From NCBI GenBank assembly GCA_015179125.1, contig WHVA01000249.1, positions 1 through 64,000 of the forward strand: a stretch of 64,000 bases of DNA, read 5' to 3'. Below the pieces are notes generated by a model that worked only from the letters and a program-made list of their open reading frames with translations, was not told where the DNA came from and ran no database searches. This document shows, one piece after another, positions 32,561-44,489 of the stretch; within the stretch, counting starts at the first letter, position 1; each line of letters begins with the position of its first letter. A program made the translations under genes and the position numbers. The stretch is from Gautieria morchelliformis (taxonomy: Eukaryota; Basidiomycota; Agaricomycetes; Gomphales; Gomphaceae).

Positions 32561-33810
32561 TCAACGTGACAAATGGTGCATCATCTTCGCTGTCCCGCAC
32601 GAGTCGACTTTATTGTCATCCCCGCGCAAGAAGCTGGCCTCCAGAAGAGTAAGGTGGCGCTGCTGGCATTACTTGCTACCTCAGGCTCAGGGTTGGGCGC
32701 GTCTGCTGCCCCACCATTCCAAGCAGCCAACCCGCATGCGAAGGACCTCTCCGACATCGTACGGCACGTGGGGCAGGCACAGGATATGGTAAGGGGATCG
32801 CACAAAAACGGTAATGGTACGTGCAACATTACAGTCAACTGTGGATGGCAAGGACGGTCGGTGTGCGCATTAGCAATGGTGGCGACAGGGTGAGCGTGAA
32901 AGGAACTGGGCCTGGGTCTTGGGGAAGAAGGGCAAGACGCACAGCTCCCCATTGTCGATTGTGGCGGGTACTCCCCTTCCGTCTCTATCACCCGGTCTGT
33001 GGGGTTTAGCTGTCGGTCGCTTGCTACCTCCTCCCAGGACGGTCCGAGGCCGTACTCCCTGCATTGGTTGTTGCATTTCGTGAGGACCACTTCCCTGGTC
33101 ATTCCCGTTTTGCCGGCCACTTTTGGTGCAAGATTTGTGCTGCTCAAACACTTGATGAACTCTGCTGGCACCCTCTGGATGATGTCTGCGTGTTCCATGT
33201 CTGTGAGGATGCTGTCATACCATTCTTTCTGAGCCACTGTCACCGGTTTCTGGACCTTTTCTTGGGTAGTGAGACTGTTGGATTGACCTCAAGTTTGTGA
33301 GTTATGAAGTTGACTGGGAAGACCTCCAAAAGTAGTCCGGAGCGGCCCTGGAACCACAGGATGGTGTTGATGACACCACAAATAGCTCCCCCCTCATTGG
33401 GTGTGCCATTGACATTGTACACTATGGCAGCGGGGCTGAGTGAGTGCATGGTCAGCTTCTCAGCATGAGTGAAGTCGCTGTTGATGAACAGTAGGGCTGT
33501 GGTTACTCCCTTGACCTTGGCTAAGTATGTCCATTGTCTGGATCTCCATTTTGAGGTGCAGCTATTTGGAGAGGGAATGGATGTGATGACAAAGTGCTTC
33601 AGGAGGGCTCTCTCCCAACACTTCAGTTGTAAGGAAGGACTCTTTGGAATATCATTGGTTGATGTGTCTGCTGCCAGGTGTATTGTTGCGAGTGTTTTCA
33701 AAGTGAAAAGAGAAGACGGTGGCGACAGCGACCAGGATATCCTCCTTGACTCAGACTGACACAAGGGCGGATGCTCACAACTTTTTATTACATGTAGTTT
33801 CACCCATTTT
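32560..33810 (-). mobile_element. gypsy fragment: protease-side and RT entry region (fossil)
   Basis: The minus strand carries a retropepsin-side block (about 33,300-33,720, with INSDFTHAEKLTMHSLSPA and VYNVNGTPNEGG) followed by the RT entry typical of one basidiomycete gypsy group (TVAQKEWYDSILTDMEHADIIQRVP, FIKCLSSTNLAPK). It ends before the RT palm and no LTR is attached. It is a broken fragment with at least two breaks, of a different family from the fossil at 2.8-11.4 kb. Confidence 0.78.
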
Positions 33811-34009
33811 ATTCTCAGATTATAGAAAAGAAAACCCTGAAAGTATATGGCAATTTTATTGTTGGGACATAAATAATCCTACTTTTGTCCCTCCTGAGCA
33901 GTGGCTCTGCCAACAAGAACACCTCTTCTTATTTTTACACATCTTATTTTTTCTACCCACTTTTAATATACACTATCTCATCATATTAATACTCCTTCTC
34001 ATATCTATT

Positions 34010-34506
34010 TGTTACATATCAAGATTTCCGCAAGTCTTGCAAAACTCGCTGTACTAAGAACAGGAGATAGAACAAAGGAAATCATGTATTGAAGGCGAGT
34101 ATCTGATTGCAGAATAACGAGCATACATGAGGGGCTTTTATACAAAGAGCTGAGACAACAGGTAATGGGGTAGTAATAAGCAAATTCTGGAGGAAGCAGA
34201 AGTCGGATAGACATACAGGGTAAGTAACTAATTGGGAACAAAGAACTACAAGGGGGTGCAGGGTAGAGTAAAGAACAATGGCAAAAGAACAAGGGGTCGG
34301 AAAGCATATCTGACATAACAGAACAACAGGACTTCAGAGGGGTTGGGCATATGATCTTGCTGTGCTGCAAGTCGAGTCCAGTGGGTCCGAGTAATAGAGT
34401 TGAAAGAACAAAGGATTTAACAAGGGGCGGAATTGTCGGAATTGTTGGAGGGTTGGAATGGGAGCGGAACTGAGTGTTGGAAAGTTGGAAATGCATGGTT
34501 GTAACA
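34010..34506 (+). repeat. LTR, TGTTACATA...TTGTAACA family, shorter copy
   Basis: Starts TGTTACATATCAAG and ends GGTTGTAACA. It lacks the first-quarter block found in the 17,250 copy (the part with GGAACT-GAAAGG and CCCCCAATGAAC). No target duplication is visible. TATACAAAGAGCTGAGACAA near 34,140 matches the other copies. Confidence 0.78.
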
Positions 34507-34619
34507 GTATCTCCCCTTAAAGGTTGAGTCCCGTGAGACACAAGTCAGATCATGTGACCTGTGAACAACGTGGTGGTGTTTGAAAGATAGGCGGAAAGGG
34601 GAACATGTCTTGTCCTAAA

Positions 34620-35510
34620 CCACCATGGACTCCAATGTCGATTTCTCCAAAATGACTAGTGCTGAAATGAAACAGCACTTTGCTGATGTAATCATGAGAA
34701 AGGAGCTGAGAAATGCGAGGCCAAAGAATGTGAACAGAAGGAGAGGAGCACAAGGAAAAGGAGCACCAGGAGAAGTTGTGCCAGGAGAAGGAAGACCAGG
34801 AGAAGGAGGAGCGGATCTGTGAGGCAAAGCAGAATCACGAGGCAGCTGAGCAGAAGGCTGCTGAAGAAAAGGCTGCCATGGAGAGGTGGAAAAACAACAG
34901 GTGAGTTGGAAATGTTTTGGTAATTGTGGTCGCACTGAAATTGTTCCAGAAGAACATGGAATATGAATCTGAGACAGCATCAGAATACATGCCAGAAAGC
35001 ACGCCGGTTCCTGAGGGCAAGGGGAAAAAGAAAGCCATGGCCTCTATGCAAAATCTCGTGGAGGAGTGGAAATGGGGGGTGGATGAGTTCCAGCAGGTGC
35101 AGGCTGGCAAGGACTGTCGGATGCAGGAACTGCGGGAGTTAGGGCTGGTCTACCCCGTGACTGGCAAATGAAAAATGCGGGAGGATGAAGAGGAGGAATG
35201 GGCCCCATGCGACCCATGTGAAGCCGGAGGCTTCAATTGCATCTGGTCCAGGAATCCGTGGGAAACCTCCTGTGAGCAGTGCCAGGACAAGCGGAAACAT
35301 TGTGTCGTGGACAGATGTTCCAGGAGGGTTGAACGTGGAAAGAGGCAAAAGGTTGAAGCGGGTGGACTTGGCACGCCTAGGTCAAAACCAGGACCGAGCG
35401 GGGGAATCCCTGTGGGATCATTCCTGGTAACCGGAACATTGGAAGCTGCGGTGTTAAACCGCTACACATTGGTCTCACTGCTTTTGGATATTGTGGGGTC
35501 CTTGTGAAAG
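34620..35510 (+). pseudogene. Unrecognised coding fragments, charged helix and CxxC region
   Basis: Three plus-strand frames follow one another: about 34,625-34,822 (MDSNVDFSKMTSAEMKQH, then K/R/G-rich), 34,917-35,171 (acidic, then LVEEWKWGVDEFQQVQ) and 35,175-35,507 (PCDPCEAGGFNC ... SCEQCQDKRKHCVV). The cysteine pattern CX2CX6C...CX2C resembles a small zinc-binding module met in basidiomycete hypothetical proteins near transposons. They may be exons of one gene or a decayed gene; splice sites were not settled. Function unknown. Confidence 0.4.
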
Positions 35511-35858
35511 ATGGCACTGTTCATTCCAACATCCTCAGACATTGATTCAGGAGACATCGCTGTCAGGGGACAGCCTGGTGGTTTCTTTCATTTCCTTTAC
35601 CTTCTGCCTTCCTCCTCCTCTGCTTGCTTGTCCTCACCTGTTTGTCCCTACTTGTTCGTCCCCACCTGTTTGTCCTCACTTGTTTGTCCCTTCCCTTATT
35701 TCTGACATGTTCCCCCACCCATGTTCATGTCCAGTAGTCTGGCCTTCTCAGTAGCTGTATAGTTAGTTGCTTAGGTAAGGGGATCCTCACCCTATTCTCT
35801 TTGGATCCCCCTTACCAGGTGCATAGGTTGCCCATGTAGTTACTGAGTAGTGTCTTAT
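35511..35858. other. No gene seen; short GTTCGTCCCCACCT-type repeats
   Basis: Contains four loose copies of CTTGTTTGTCC / CCTGTTTGTCC (about 35,625-35,695). Nothing else was recognised. Confidence 0.4.
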
Positions 35859-36415
35859 TGTTACGATACGATCCGTCGTAAGGTTGACCGAGGTCGGGAG
35901 CGAAACCCGAGGTAAGGTCCGAGGTTACGGGGCGAGGTTTGGATGGGGAAGTCGGAGAGGGACTAGGCTTCAGCTTATGTGCTGCGCCGACCCTATGCAC
36001 GAGTCCCAACTTCGGAGGCAAACGAATAAGAGGCGAGGTTTGGCTTTAAGAGGTGAGGCTTAGAAACTAACTAAGGATCGAAGTTATACGATAGTTGATT
36101 TTCAGACTGAGGAGTAGGAATGCATACAGGGGGGTTTATATACGAGCGAGGGTACGAGTCAGGGGTGAACATATTAGTGGAGGTGAGGGCGAGGTCAGGG
36201 GAGCGAGGACAGGGTGAGGTAATATATGGATGATGCGTGATGGAGTGGAATCAGTAACTAAGGGGATATGGGCATGGGATCAAGGTCGGATATGAGCTCT
36301 GCTCGGGCTCGGGCGCAGGATAAGAATCATATGTACTCGGGCACGAGTATCACAAGGCTCGGGCTCGGAAGAAAGTTATACCGGTAAGTAACCGGCCAAA
36401 GGCTGGGTTCTTACA
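35859..36415 (-). repeat. Solo LTR, TGTAAGAACCC family, minus orientation
   Basis: Reverse complement of the family at 15,493 (557 bp, identical length). Target duplication CTTAT at 35,854-35,858 and 36,416-36,420. Confidence 0.95.
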
Positions 36416-37505
36416 CTTATATACCTTTGGATCCCTCTTGCCAGTGCTCTGTGTGATTTTCCATGAGCAGGTAAGGTTGCCCTTACGGCAGAATAGGGTC
36501 ACCAACTGAGGACTGACGGTACGGCTGCACACTTCGAACGTGAGTAGTTTCCTTGTGCAGAGATTACAGCATCCCACACCACTCCCTCCTCACGTTGCGG
36601 ATTCCCACCGACCTTCCATGATTGCATGAGTAACACAGTGTGAAAGGTGGCAGGTGGGGTTTTACAAAGCGACCACAATGCACTTGCAGACATCCCGGTT
36701 CTTGCTCCAACAATGTATCAGTAATGAAGGACGTGAACGGTGACAGCTGGAGACATCCGGATGACGCAAGGGTCACCTGTGCACCGTTCTCTGATTCGCT
36801 TCATGATGACACATGAAAAGCTGCGCAACCCACAGTAGGGTGGACCACCCTCTGAAGGCCAAGGTGACACTATAAACCATCACACCCTTCATTACTCTCC
36901 AATTATCTACTACATGCACCCCCAGGTGTCTACTCTACATCACCTACCCCCCACGACATCACCCTTCAATCCGCTTTCTAAACACACCTTGAACCTGCAC
37001 CCTCATATCCACCCACCCTCATGTCTCCTCCATCCGACATCCATTTCACAACACAACACCTTCTGTTGCCCTTTACTCGGTTCCCCGTCCTTGTTTATTT
37101 ATCTTCTCACTGGAAGGACAGGATGGGAGAATGTAGAACAGGGAGAAACCCCCAGACATACCATGATCGTGACTTGTGTATCTTGCAGAGGAACCCTCAG
37201 GACACAAGGAAGAGGAGTGACTGCAAATCAAGTCCACCAAAGTGTGTAAGTCCCAACCTACATCATGCGCTGCAGGTGTATCAATGGCGATGTCACAACA
37301 CACACACGTCACCAGAGCAACTGTGCATGTTACTCACCTGTCGTACCACACATCATTTGACAAGGCCAACAGAAACCTGTTACTGGTGGAGAAAGGTTCT
37401 TGGGGGATTGAAATTGAGGGTACCTCCTGGAAATGGTCCCAAGGACTCAATGCGCAAGCAACACTGATGAGGTCATCCTTGCCTGTACATGCAAAGCCAA
37501 TGTGG
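36416..37505. other. No gene firmly recognised
   Basis: Open frames of up to about 150 residues (for example plus strand 37,021-37,467 and 37,242-37,505) have no recognised motif. A CAGGTAAGGTTGCCC segment near 36,470 echoes CCAGGTGCATAGGTTGCCC just left of the solo LTR at 35,815, suggesting repeat-derived flanks. Confidence 0.35.
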
Positions 37506-39462
37506 TGTCAAGATTGGATTTTAGGTGTTAATATTGTGTATTACCGAACACAGCGAATTGTCATTACCTGTCTATTTCTCTTACCCCACTGCCTCTATGT
37601 TCCCCCTCGTCACTCCCTAGCATCTTTGCCAGAGTTCGCCTCACTCTCCGACCACTCCTCCTCTACATCCACTCTATCCGCTGTTTGCCCCATTCTCTGA
37701 ACCGCTATTCGTTGCTCGCACATTTCGCCAGCAGGCACGCCATCAAATACAATCGATACCATTTACCCGGCATGATGGTTCATCACTAACCCCATCGTCT
37801 TCTTAATCCAACCCCTTTGGGTGTTCATATGGCCAAAGTGTGTTCGCAGGACGTCCCTTCCGTAGGTTGTGCGGGATCAACCCAGTAGACGAAGAGTCCA
37901 TGCAGGGTAGCATGTATGCGGGTCCCAAGACATGGTTTTGTACATAAGTGCCTTCGCCACCTTTACTCTCCGTCATTTCATGTTCACACTCTTCCCTCAC
38001 TCTATTGTATGTTTATTCCATCTACTTAGTATCATGACTGCGCACCCCTATCCAACCCTGACTCACGACGGCCTCTTTCCTATTCGCTGATACCTTACGA
38101 GCATTCAATATAAGTAGTTTACATTCACATATATATTCTCCAGTTCAATTATCATACGTCATCCATCTTGTGCAAGCTTGACCTCGCTGTGATCATCGTC
38201 TTGAGCCTTCTACTGGAGATTTCTATCTTCGATCAGAAGAGGACTTAGGCATCACTGGTGAGTTCTCATACTTCATCTTCGTTACCTTAGCCTTTGAACT
38301 ATTTTCTGTGCTGACGGTGAAGGGCTCCAAAGGAGCACCTTCGCCAGCCAAGGGATTGTCGCTACTTAGACAACCCTTCTGTGACACCTTGTACGTTACA
38401 TTGTCAAGTGCCACGGGCTATTTCGCTACGACTGTAGATAGGGCGAGCTCCGCTTGGGCAGCCCTCTTATCTTGTGAACATTTATTGGTTCACCTATTCG
38501 CCGAACGGCATACTTATTCGCACAAGCTATTCGGGCATTTGCTGTGTTCACTAATACATGATAGTAACGCCTAAAAACCAATCTTGACACGAATGCCCGA
38601 ATGGCTTGTGCAACAAAATGTGTAGTTTGGCAAACAAGATGTGCGAGTAAATGTTTAGAAGGTAAGAGGGCTGCCCGAATGGGGCTCACCCTATCTACAG
38701 TCATAGCGAAATAGCCCGTGACACTTGACGATGTAATGTTCAAGGTCTCACGGAAAGGTTGTCTAGTAGTAACAATCCTTTTGCCAGCGAAGGTGCTCCT
38801 TCGGAGCCCTTCGCCGACAGCACCGATAATAGTATGAAGGCTAAGGTAATGAAGGTGAAGTACAAAAACTCACCAGTGGTGCTTAAGTCCTCCTCTGGTC
38901 TAAGATAGGAGTCTATAGAAGAGGGCTCAAGATGATGATCACAGTGAGGTCAAGCTTTTGCACAAGACAGATGTATGATAATTGAACTGGGGAATATACA
39001 TGTGAATGTAAGCTGCTTATACTGAATGCTCATATGTTATCAGCGAATGGGAAAGAGGCCGTCATGAGCTAGGGTTGGATAGGGGTGCGCAGTCAGGATA
39101 CAAATAGAGGAAACGTATATGCAATAGAGGAAGGGAGGAGTGTGAACATGAAAAAACGGAGGGGAGGAGAGAACAAAGACCTATGTAAGAAAACACGCCT
39201 TGAGGCCTGCATACATGTTACCCTGCACAGACTCTTGGTCTGCTGGGTTGATCCCACATGATCTATGGGTAGGACGTCCCGTGAATGCATTCTGGTCATA
39301 TGAACACCCAAAGGGGGTTGAATCGGTGGGGTGATGGGGCCAGTGATGAACCATCACGTTGGGTAAAGGATGTCGATCGTGTTTGATGGCGTGCCTACTG
39401 GCAAATGATGCGAGTAGCGAATGGTCCTTCGGCGAATTCGGAGAAGAGTGAACAGAGTGAAC
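37506..39462. repeat. TGTCA...TGACA repeat, copy B, split by copy A
   Basis: The left end TGTCAAGATTGG lies at 37,506-37,558. The rest resumes at 38,590 (CGAATGCCCGAATGGC...) and runs to about 39,462, where copy C begins. It matches the copy in the gypsy fossil at 45.9-47.0 kb in the same orientation. Its far end is missing. Confidence 0.8.
37559..38589 (+). repeat. TGTCA...TGACA repeat, copy A, probable solo LTR
   Basis: A 1031-bp copy in opposite orientation to copy B, inside it, with a 5-bp target duplication CGAAT (37,554-37,558 and 38,590-38,594). Ends TGTCATTACCTG and CCAATCTTGACA. A TATA-like AATATAAGTAG near 38,108 followed by CAGTTCAATTATCATACG fits an LTR promoter. A TIR-type DNA element is the alternative, since the ends form an imperfect inverted repeat. 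Confidence 0.75.
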
Positions 39463-40213
39463 TGTCAAGATTGGTTTTTAGGTGTTAATATCTTGTATTA
39501 GTGAACACAGTGAACGTGTAAGAACCCGGCCTTTGGCCGGTTACTTACCAGTATAACCTTTCTTCCAAGCCCGAGCCTTGTGATACTCCTGCCCAAGTAC
39601 TTGTGATTCTAATCCTGCGCCCAAGCCCGAGCCTGAGCTAGAGCTCATATCCGACCTTGATCCCATGCCCGAATCCCCTTAGTTACTGATTCCGCTCCAT
39701 CACGCATCATTCATATATTACCTCGCCCTGACCTCGCCCTGACCTTCCCCCACATTTGCTCGCCCCTGACTCGTACCCTCGCTCGTATATAAACCCCCTT
39801 GTATGCATTCCTACTCCTCAGTCTGAAAATCAACTATCGTATAACTTCGATCCTTAGTTAGTTTCTAAGCCTCGCCTCTTATTCGTTTGCCTCCGAAGTT
39901 GGGACTCGTGCGTAGGGTCGGCACAGCACATAAGCTGAAGCCTAGTCCCTCTCCGACTTCCCTATAAGAACCTCGCACCGTAACCTCGGACCGTACCTCG
40001 GGTTTCGCCCCCAAGCCTGGTCAACCTTACGAAAGATCGTATTGTAACAGAACGCCCGAATAGCTTGTGCAACGAAGTGTGCCATTCGGCGAATAAGGTG
40101 AACCAATAAATGTTCAGAAGGTAAGAGGGCTGCCCGAATGGAGCTCACCCTATCTACAGTCGTAGTGAAGTAGCCCATGATACTTGACGATGTAATGTGT
40201 AAAGTCTCACAGT
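39463..40213. repeat. TGTCA...TGACA repeat, copy C, truncated and split
   Basis: Begins TGTCAAGATTGGTTTTTAGG at 39,463, is interrupted by a solo LTR at 39,517-40,049, and resumes to about 40,213 (GTCTCACAG), where it stops short. Confidence 0.8.
39517..40049 (+). repeat. Solo LTR, TGTAAGAACCC family, 533 bp
   Basis: Third copy of the family, plus orientation, target duplication GAACG at 39,512-39,516 and 40,050-40,054. Slightly shorter than the other two copies. Confidence 0.95.
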
Positions 40214-40413
40214 GGAGAGGCAGCTCTTGGTGCTCAAGGAGAGAGCTGAGAAGCTCGCAGTGAAAACCTGCTGAAAGGCAGCAGCAGAAGGTGTGACGAT
40301 GACCTAATCTATGTGACAGTGACTACCTACAGTACCTCGACTCCCTGGCTGTACCTCAGCCCAGGGCCTGGTCTCTGGCCTACTCCGCTCCAGGAGCCAC
40401 TGCTCCAGGTTCC

Positions 40414-41890
40414 TGTTAAGGATCGTCCACAAAGTAGCTACCTATTTATGAACATTTACTAGGTAGTTAATTAGTTTCAAATGTCCTCAAGAAAGGTTGT
40501 ATTAATATTCCTATGCTACACTCACATTGGGTCCACAAGATACAACAATTGGATAGTTTAGCTAAGAATCCCCCACGGTCACATGACTATCACAGGACCT
40601 CAAAAACAGCTCAAAGTCACCTGATCATCCACAGTCACCTGACAATCACCTGACCTCAAAGTCACCTGATCATCTACAGTCACCTGACAATCACCTGACC
40701 TCAAAGTCACTTGATTATCTATGGTCACCTGACAATCACCTGACACAGTCACATGACATCAATCCAGCTTGAAGTCACATGACTTTCCTTCATCACATGA
40801 TAATCACATGAGCGTGGGATTTTTTTACATACTCTTAGCTTTACTGTCACAGAGCTGTGACTTTAACCCAATATAGCAATAGAACCTTCCACAGCCTTCC
40901 AATAGTTTCCAAACCTTTCCTGAAGCTTCTCTAAGCTTCCACAAGGTTCTTCACAGTAGTAGAAGCCTCTACAAGGTTCCTAGCAGTAGTTACATAAGCT
41001 AGATAGATGCAGTATAAATAGCCTGCAGTTTTAGCAGTGAAGCAATCAATCATCTTTCACCCAACCCACTCATACCTTGAGTAACTGAAGTGTGACTTCA
41101 ACACAGCCTTGTACCGAAGTACTGGCTCACTGACTTGGCTACAGTCTAAGATTGCAGCAACTCTGATTGGCTCCGAGAAGTACAAGAGTGCTCTATTTTA
41201 ATTGCAGCAGGCTCTGAATAATCACACTGCGAACAGCAACATTACTAAGAGTAACTGATTAGTAATCCTGTACCATTAGACGCCACTCTGAGCAGTGATC
41301 TAATAGACTTGGTTATTAGTTATTCAATTCACGCAATAGATTATTAACTTAACTCTGAGTTAAGTGGGTTAATAGCCTTTTGAGTAATTGATCTTTCTTG
41401 ATCAATCAACGCACTGCAGATATTAACCTAACTCAGGGTAAGTGAGTTAATATCCTATGTTTGTTGAGTTGGAAACCAGAAAAGCCATGAGAATAGTGAC
41501 ATACTTGAACTGAGGAAGAGTTCAAGCGCAGAACTATCTTTTCACGTCTTGGGGATTATTGTTGTCTTTAATTCACTCGACCCGCGGTCCTAAGACTCTA
41601 GGTAGCTTTCCCCCTTAAAGTATATGGACCCTTGGACGCCTAATAACATCCTTTGACCTCACAAAGTATTGCACAATCTGAGAACTACACGTGTTCAGTT
41701 AAATCTCTATTGCTACACTTCCTGTACCAATACTGATTCTGATTGTTCACCGGAGTATAATTTCTTAATTGGGTTCTCCGTTAAAATAGTTTCAAAGCTT
41801 GCGTGTGCTTGTAAAGTCAAATCTCTGATTGAACTTTAGAATTGTGTTTAACACCACAGTTTTACGTTTAGTTCAACGGGTTCCAAAACA
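40414..41890 (+). repeat. LTR, TGTTARGGATC...GGTTCCAAAACA family, second copy
   Basis: A 1477-bp near-identical copy of 8547-9996. TATAAATAG near 41,011; upstream TCACNTGA array at about 40,578-40,810. A short duplicated AAGCTTC-CAAGGTTC segment near 40,930-40,980 explains its extra length. Flanks differ (GTTCC left, CCGGT right), so no target duplication remains. Confidence 0.9.
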
Positions 41891-41956
41891 CCGGTGGAGC
41901 ATGCAACTCCTCCAGAGGCACCTCCACGTCCGCGGGGGTGGTTGGGTGAGGTGGTT

Positions 41957-42670
41957 CTACCTCACCACTGGCGGGGGTCTCCGCTTGGTTGGCGAGGCCG
42001 GTGTCCTTGCTGAGTATGGCCTCGACGGCCGGGTCATCGGCCAGGGGAGGAGGCTGGAAGTGCGCCAGCTCTTGATCGAGCTGAGCATGGGTGAGCGGTC
42101 GTGGCACTGCGGCCTCACGTGGCTGGTCTCGAGGACCTTTTGTTGGCCCTCCTGTGCGGCGGCACTGAATGCTGCGCCGGTGAGGCTGCGTTGAATGTAA
42201 TGTTCAATGCACGCCACTTGTTTGCAAGTGATGCTGGCGTAGCGGGCCAGCCATCGTGCAATCTCGGCGAGCGGGATGTCGGGGCCAGCTCGGCCTCCCA
42301 CAGGATATGGACCCGTGATGGATAGCCGCAGGCTGGTGCTCTGCGGTGTCAGACATTCCCTGGCATCGACGAGGCTTGACCATTGGCCAGCCGAGCTGAA
42401 CAAGTCAAGGAGTCTCAACTTGAGAGGTGACGCAACCCCTTTAACTCGGGGTGCGAGTGCCTTCAACCACATCCAGATGTCCATGTCGTCTAGGTTGAAG
42501 GTTCCATCCGCGTTGTTGCGGATGGCGGTGGGGATTCCTTCGGGGTTATGTATCCAACCCCTTATGATAGCGGCGATGTCGTGTGGGGTACCGCTCGCTA
42601 TTACGAGACAATCCCGTTTGGGATTGTGAGCGCGTTGCTCACGCTCGATGCGCTTGAACACGGCGATCAT
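41957..42670 (-). pseudogene. Extra coding region of the gypsy fossil, distal part
   Basis: A 237-residue minus-strand frame with an ordered helical region (DDMDIWMWLKALAPRV, LKLRLLDLFSSAGQWSSLVDA, LAEIARWLARYASIT). It follows the coiled-coil part at 43,125-43,868 and a short frame at 42,830-43,048, all on the same strand. The three may be one accessory protein. It stops at the LTR at 41,890. No family was recognised. Confidence 0.45.
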
Positions 42671-43124
42671 CTCGCGTGTGCGCGCGAGTTGCGGCGTGTC
42701 TTTTGCACGCGCTAGGAGCTCAACGAAGCATGGGTCGTTGAGCAGGCAGATGTCGTACCATTGAGTACGATGCTGCTGTGCCTTTCCTACTGGTTGTGGT
42801 AGGAGGCCTGTCTCAGAGGCCGGCGGGTCTCAGAGTGGTATGATCACTCCCTCCCCCGGGTAGGGAGGGTGAACTGTCCCTGCTGGCAGGTCCACGTGAG
42901 GCCCGATGTACTGGGCCTCGACCAAGGCTACCTGCCGTTGTAGGGCAGGGTCATTGATTGTGTGCGACGGTGACGCCGCCAGGTATGCGCTGATCGTGCT
43001 TTCCCTCGCAATGGCTAGACCATTGACGGTGTTGGGGGTGCCGCGCAATTTCTTGCGCTTCTTTTTCGGCTACTCAGCCAGACGCTGAGCTCTGTCCAGG
43101 TCATACGCCTTCCAGATGGAGGAG

Positions 43125-43868
43125 TCAGACTCCCATCCCTCTGGGGAACCGTATCCTGCATCGGATGGCATGCTCCGCCCCCCTGTCGTCATCGGGGTGG
43201 GGGGCCAATAATCGGGATGCTAGCCCCGATGATGCGCGCGCTGGCAAGGGTGCCGTCACGCGAGGTGATTGGGGCCCGGCCACTTGGTCTGTGGCCGGGT
43301 CATGGCGCAGCCTTTTTGAGGCTGCGTGGGCGAACTTGAGCTGGAGCTGGAGCGCACTCAGCTGCTCCTCGAGCTCTTTTACTTTGGCATGCTCGACTTC
43401 GACCGTGTTGTCGTGGTCTTTGACCGCACGTTCCAAGTCCTTGACCTCCTTTTTGAGGTCATGGACATCCCGCAGGGGCTCCTCCCACGCATCACGCGCG
43501 ATGCCCCTCGGGAGCCATCCCCAGGCTGCATAGAGGGCGTCGCCGATGTCTTCATCCCGCAGTTTTACTTTGCAGGTGCCTGTCGTGGCCCATAAGTGCG
43601 CGGCGTGGTCCGCGCAGGTGGCGCAATCGTCCGGGTGGATGATTGGCAAAGTGTCTTCCCATCCTACGATCATCCAGTTTTCCTGATCGACTGGGGCTCG
43701 TAGGATGTCTGCAGCCCCCTGTCTCGGGGCCATTGCGCATGTCGTGGACGTCGATGGATCAATGTCCATCCCATCTTTGGGGGGCATCATCTTCGTGGGG
43801 AGATGATGGTGGTTTGCTTCCAAGAAGCGATGCGCCCTCGGAAAGATCCAAGGTGAAAATTCAACCAC
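43125..43868 (-). pseudogene. Extra coding region of the gypsy fossil, coiled-coil part
   Basis: A 247-residue frame right after the chromodomain-like segment. The N-terminal third holds PPKDGMDIDPSTSTT, then WMIVGWEDTLPIIHPDDCATCADH; the middle is a strong coiled coil (LKKEVKDLERAVKDHDN, KVKELEEQLSALQLQ); the tail is basic. It is related to the plus-strand ORF at 14,961-15,314. The role is unknown. Placement downstream of integrase is unusual for gypsy elements. Confidence 0.55.
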
Positions 43869-43911
43869 GCCATGGCCAGCGCATCATGTGGTGTGCACAT
43901 GACAGACGCGT

Positions 43912-44154
43912 CTAGCAGCGTCTGGGGAGGTCGCATGGCTTGCCCACCCCCCAGAGCTCTAGATAGCTATCTAGGGCTTCAAGATCCTTGCACGATGACA
44001 TGGGTTCCCATGTCACGTCACCTAGGGTCCAGCGGACCTGGAACTCCAGGTCCATCGAGTTTATCCATCGATGTGCGATAATCTCGTCAACAAGCCACTC
44101 CTCATCATTCGCTCCAAAGTCATAAAATGACTTGGCCTCACGACGGGGGAACAA
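43912..44154 (-). pseudogene. Chromodomain-like region (fossil)
   Basis: The minus-strand segment EWLVDEIIAHRWINSMDLEF and QVRWTLGDVTWEPMSSCKDL follows the chromodomain pattern (VE-IL-HR, L-Y-VKW-G, TWEP---L) found at the C terminus of chromovirus integrases. In such elements it guides integration to histone-marked chromatin. Confidence 0.75.
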
Positions 44155-44489
44155 TTCGTCATTGTTAGCCTCGTATCATCATACGAGGCTTGAATGGAAG
44201 ACTGGTGATATGCGACGGCTTTTCAGCTCGTCGGGAAGCTCAAGGGTCACCGTTGAGGCGTTGTTATGTGCCTCGACAAAGTGGTATGGTCCGATGTACC
44301 GCGGGACGAGTTTTCTGGCTCTTCCTCTCAGTAGAGTTAGGTTTTGGGTCGAGAGGTAGACGCGGTCGTTGGCCGCCTACCTGTCGCTCGCCGTACGTTT
44401 CTTGTTTGCATGAAATGTTTGCATCACTCGATGCTCAATGATTGCATCGTGTGCCGCCATCAGGTTCCATCTGGCCTGATGTGCGAACC

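Noticed and set aside
37559-38589. TGTCA repeat as a classical TIR DNA transposon
   Set aside because: Not excluded, but the TG...CA ends, TATA-like box and a 5-bp target duplication fit a solo LTR better.
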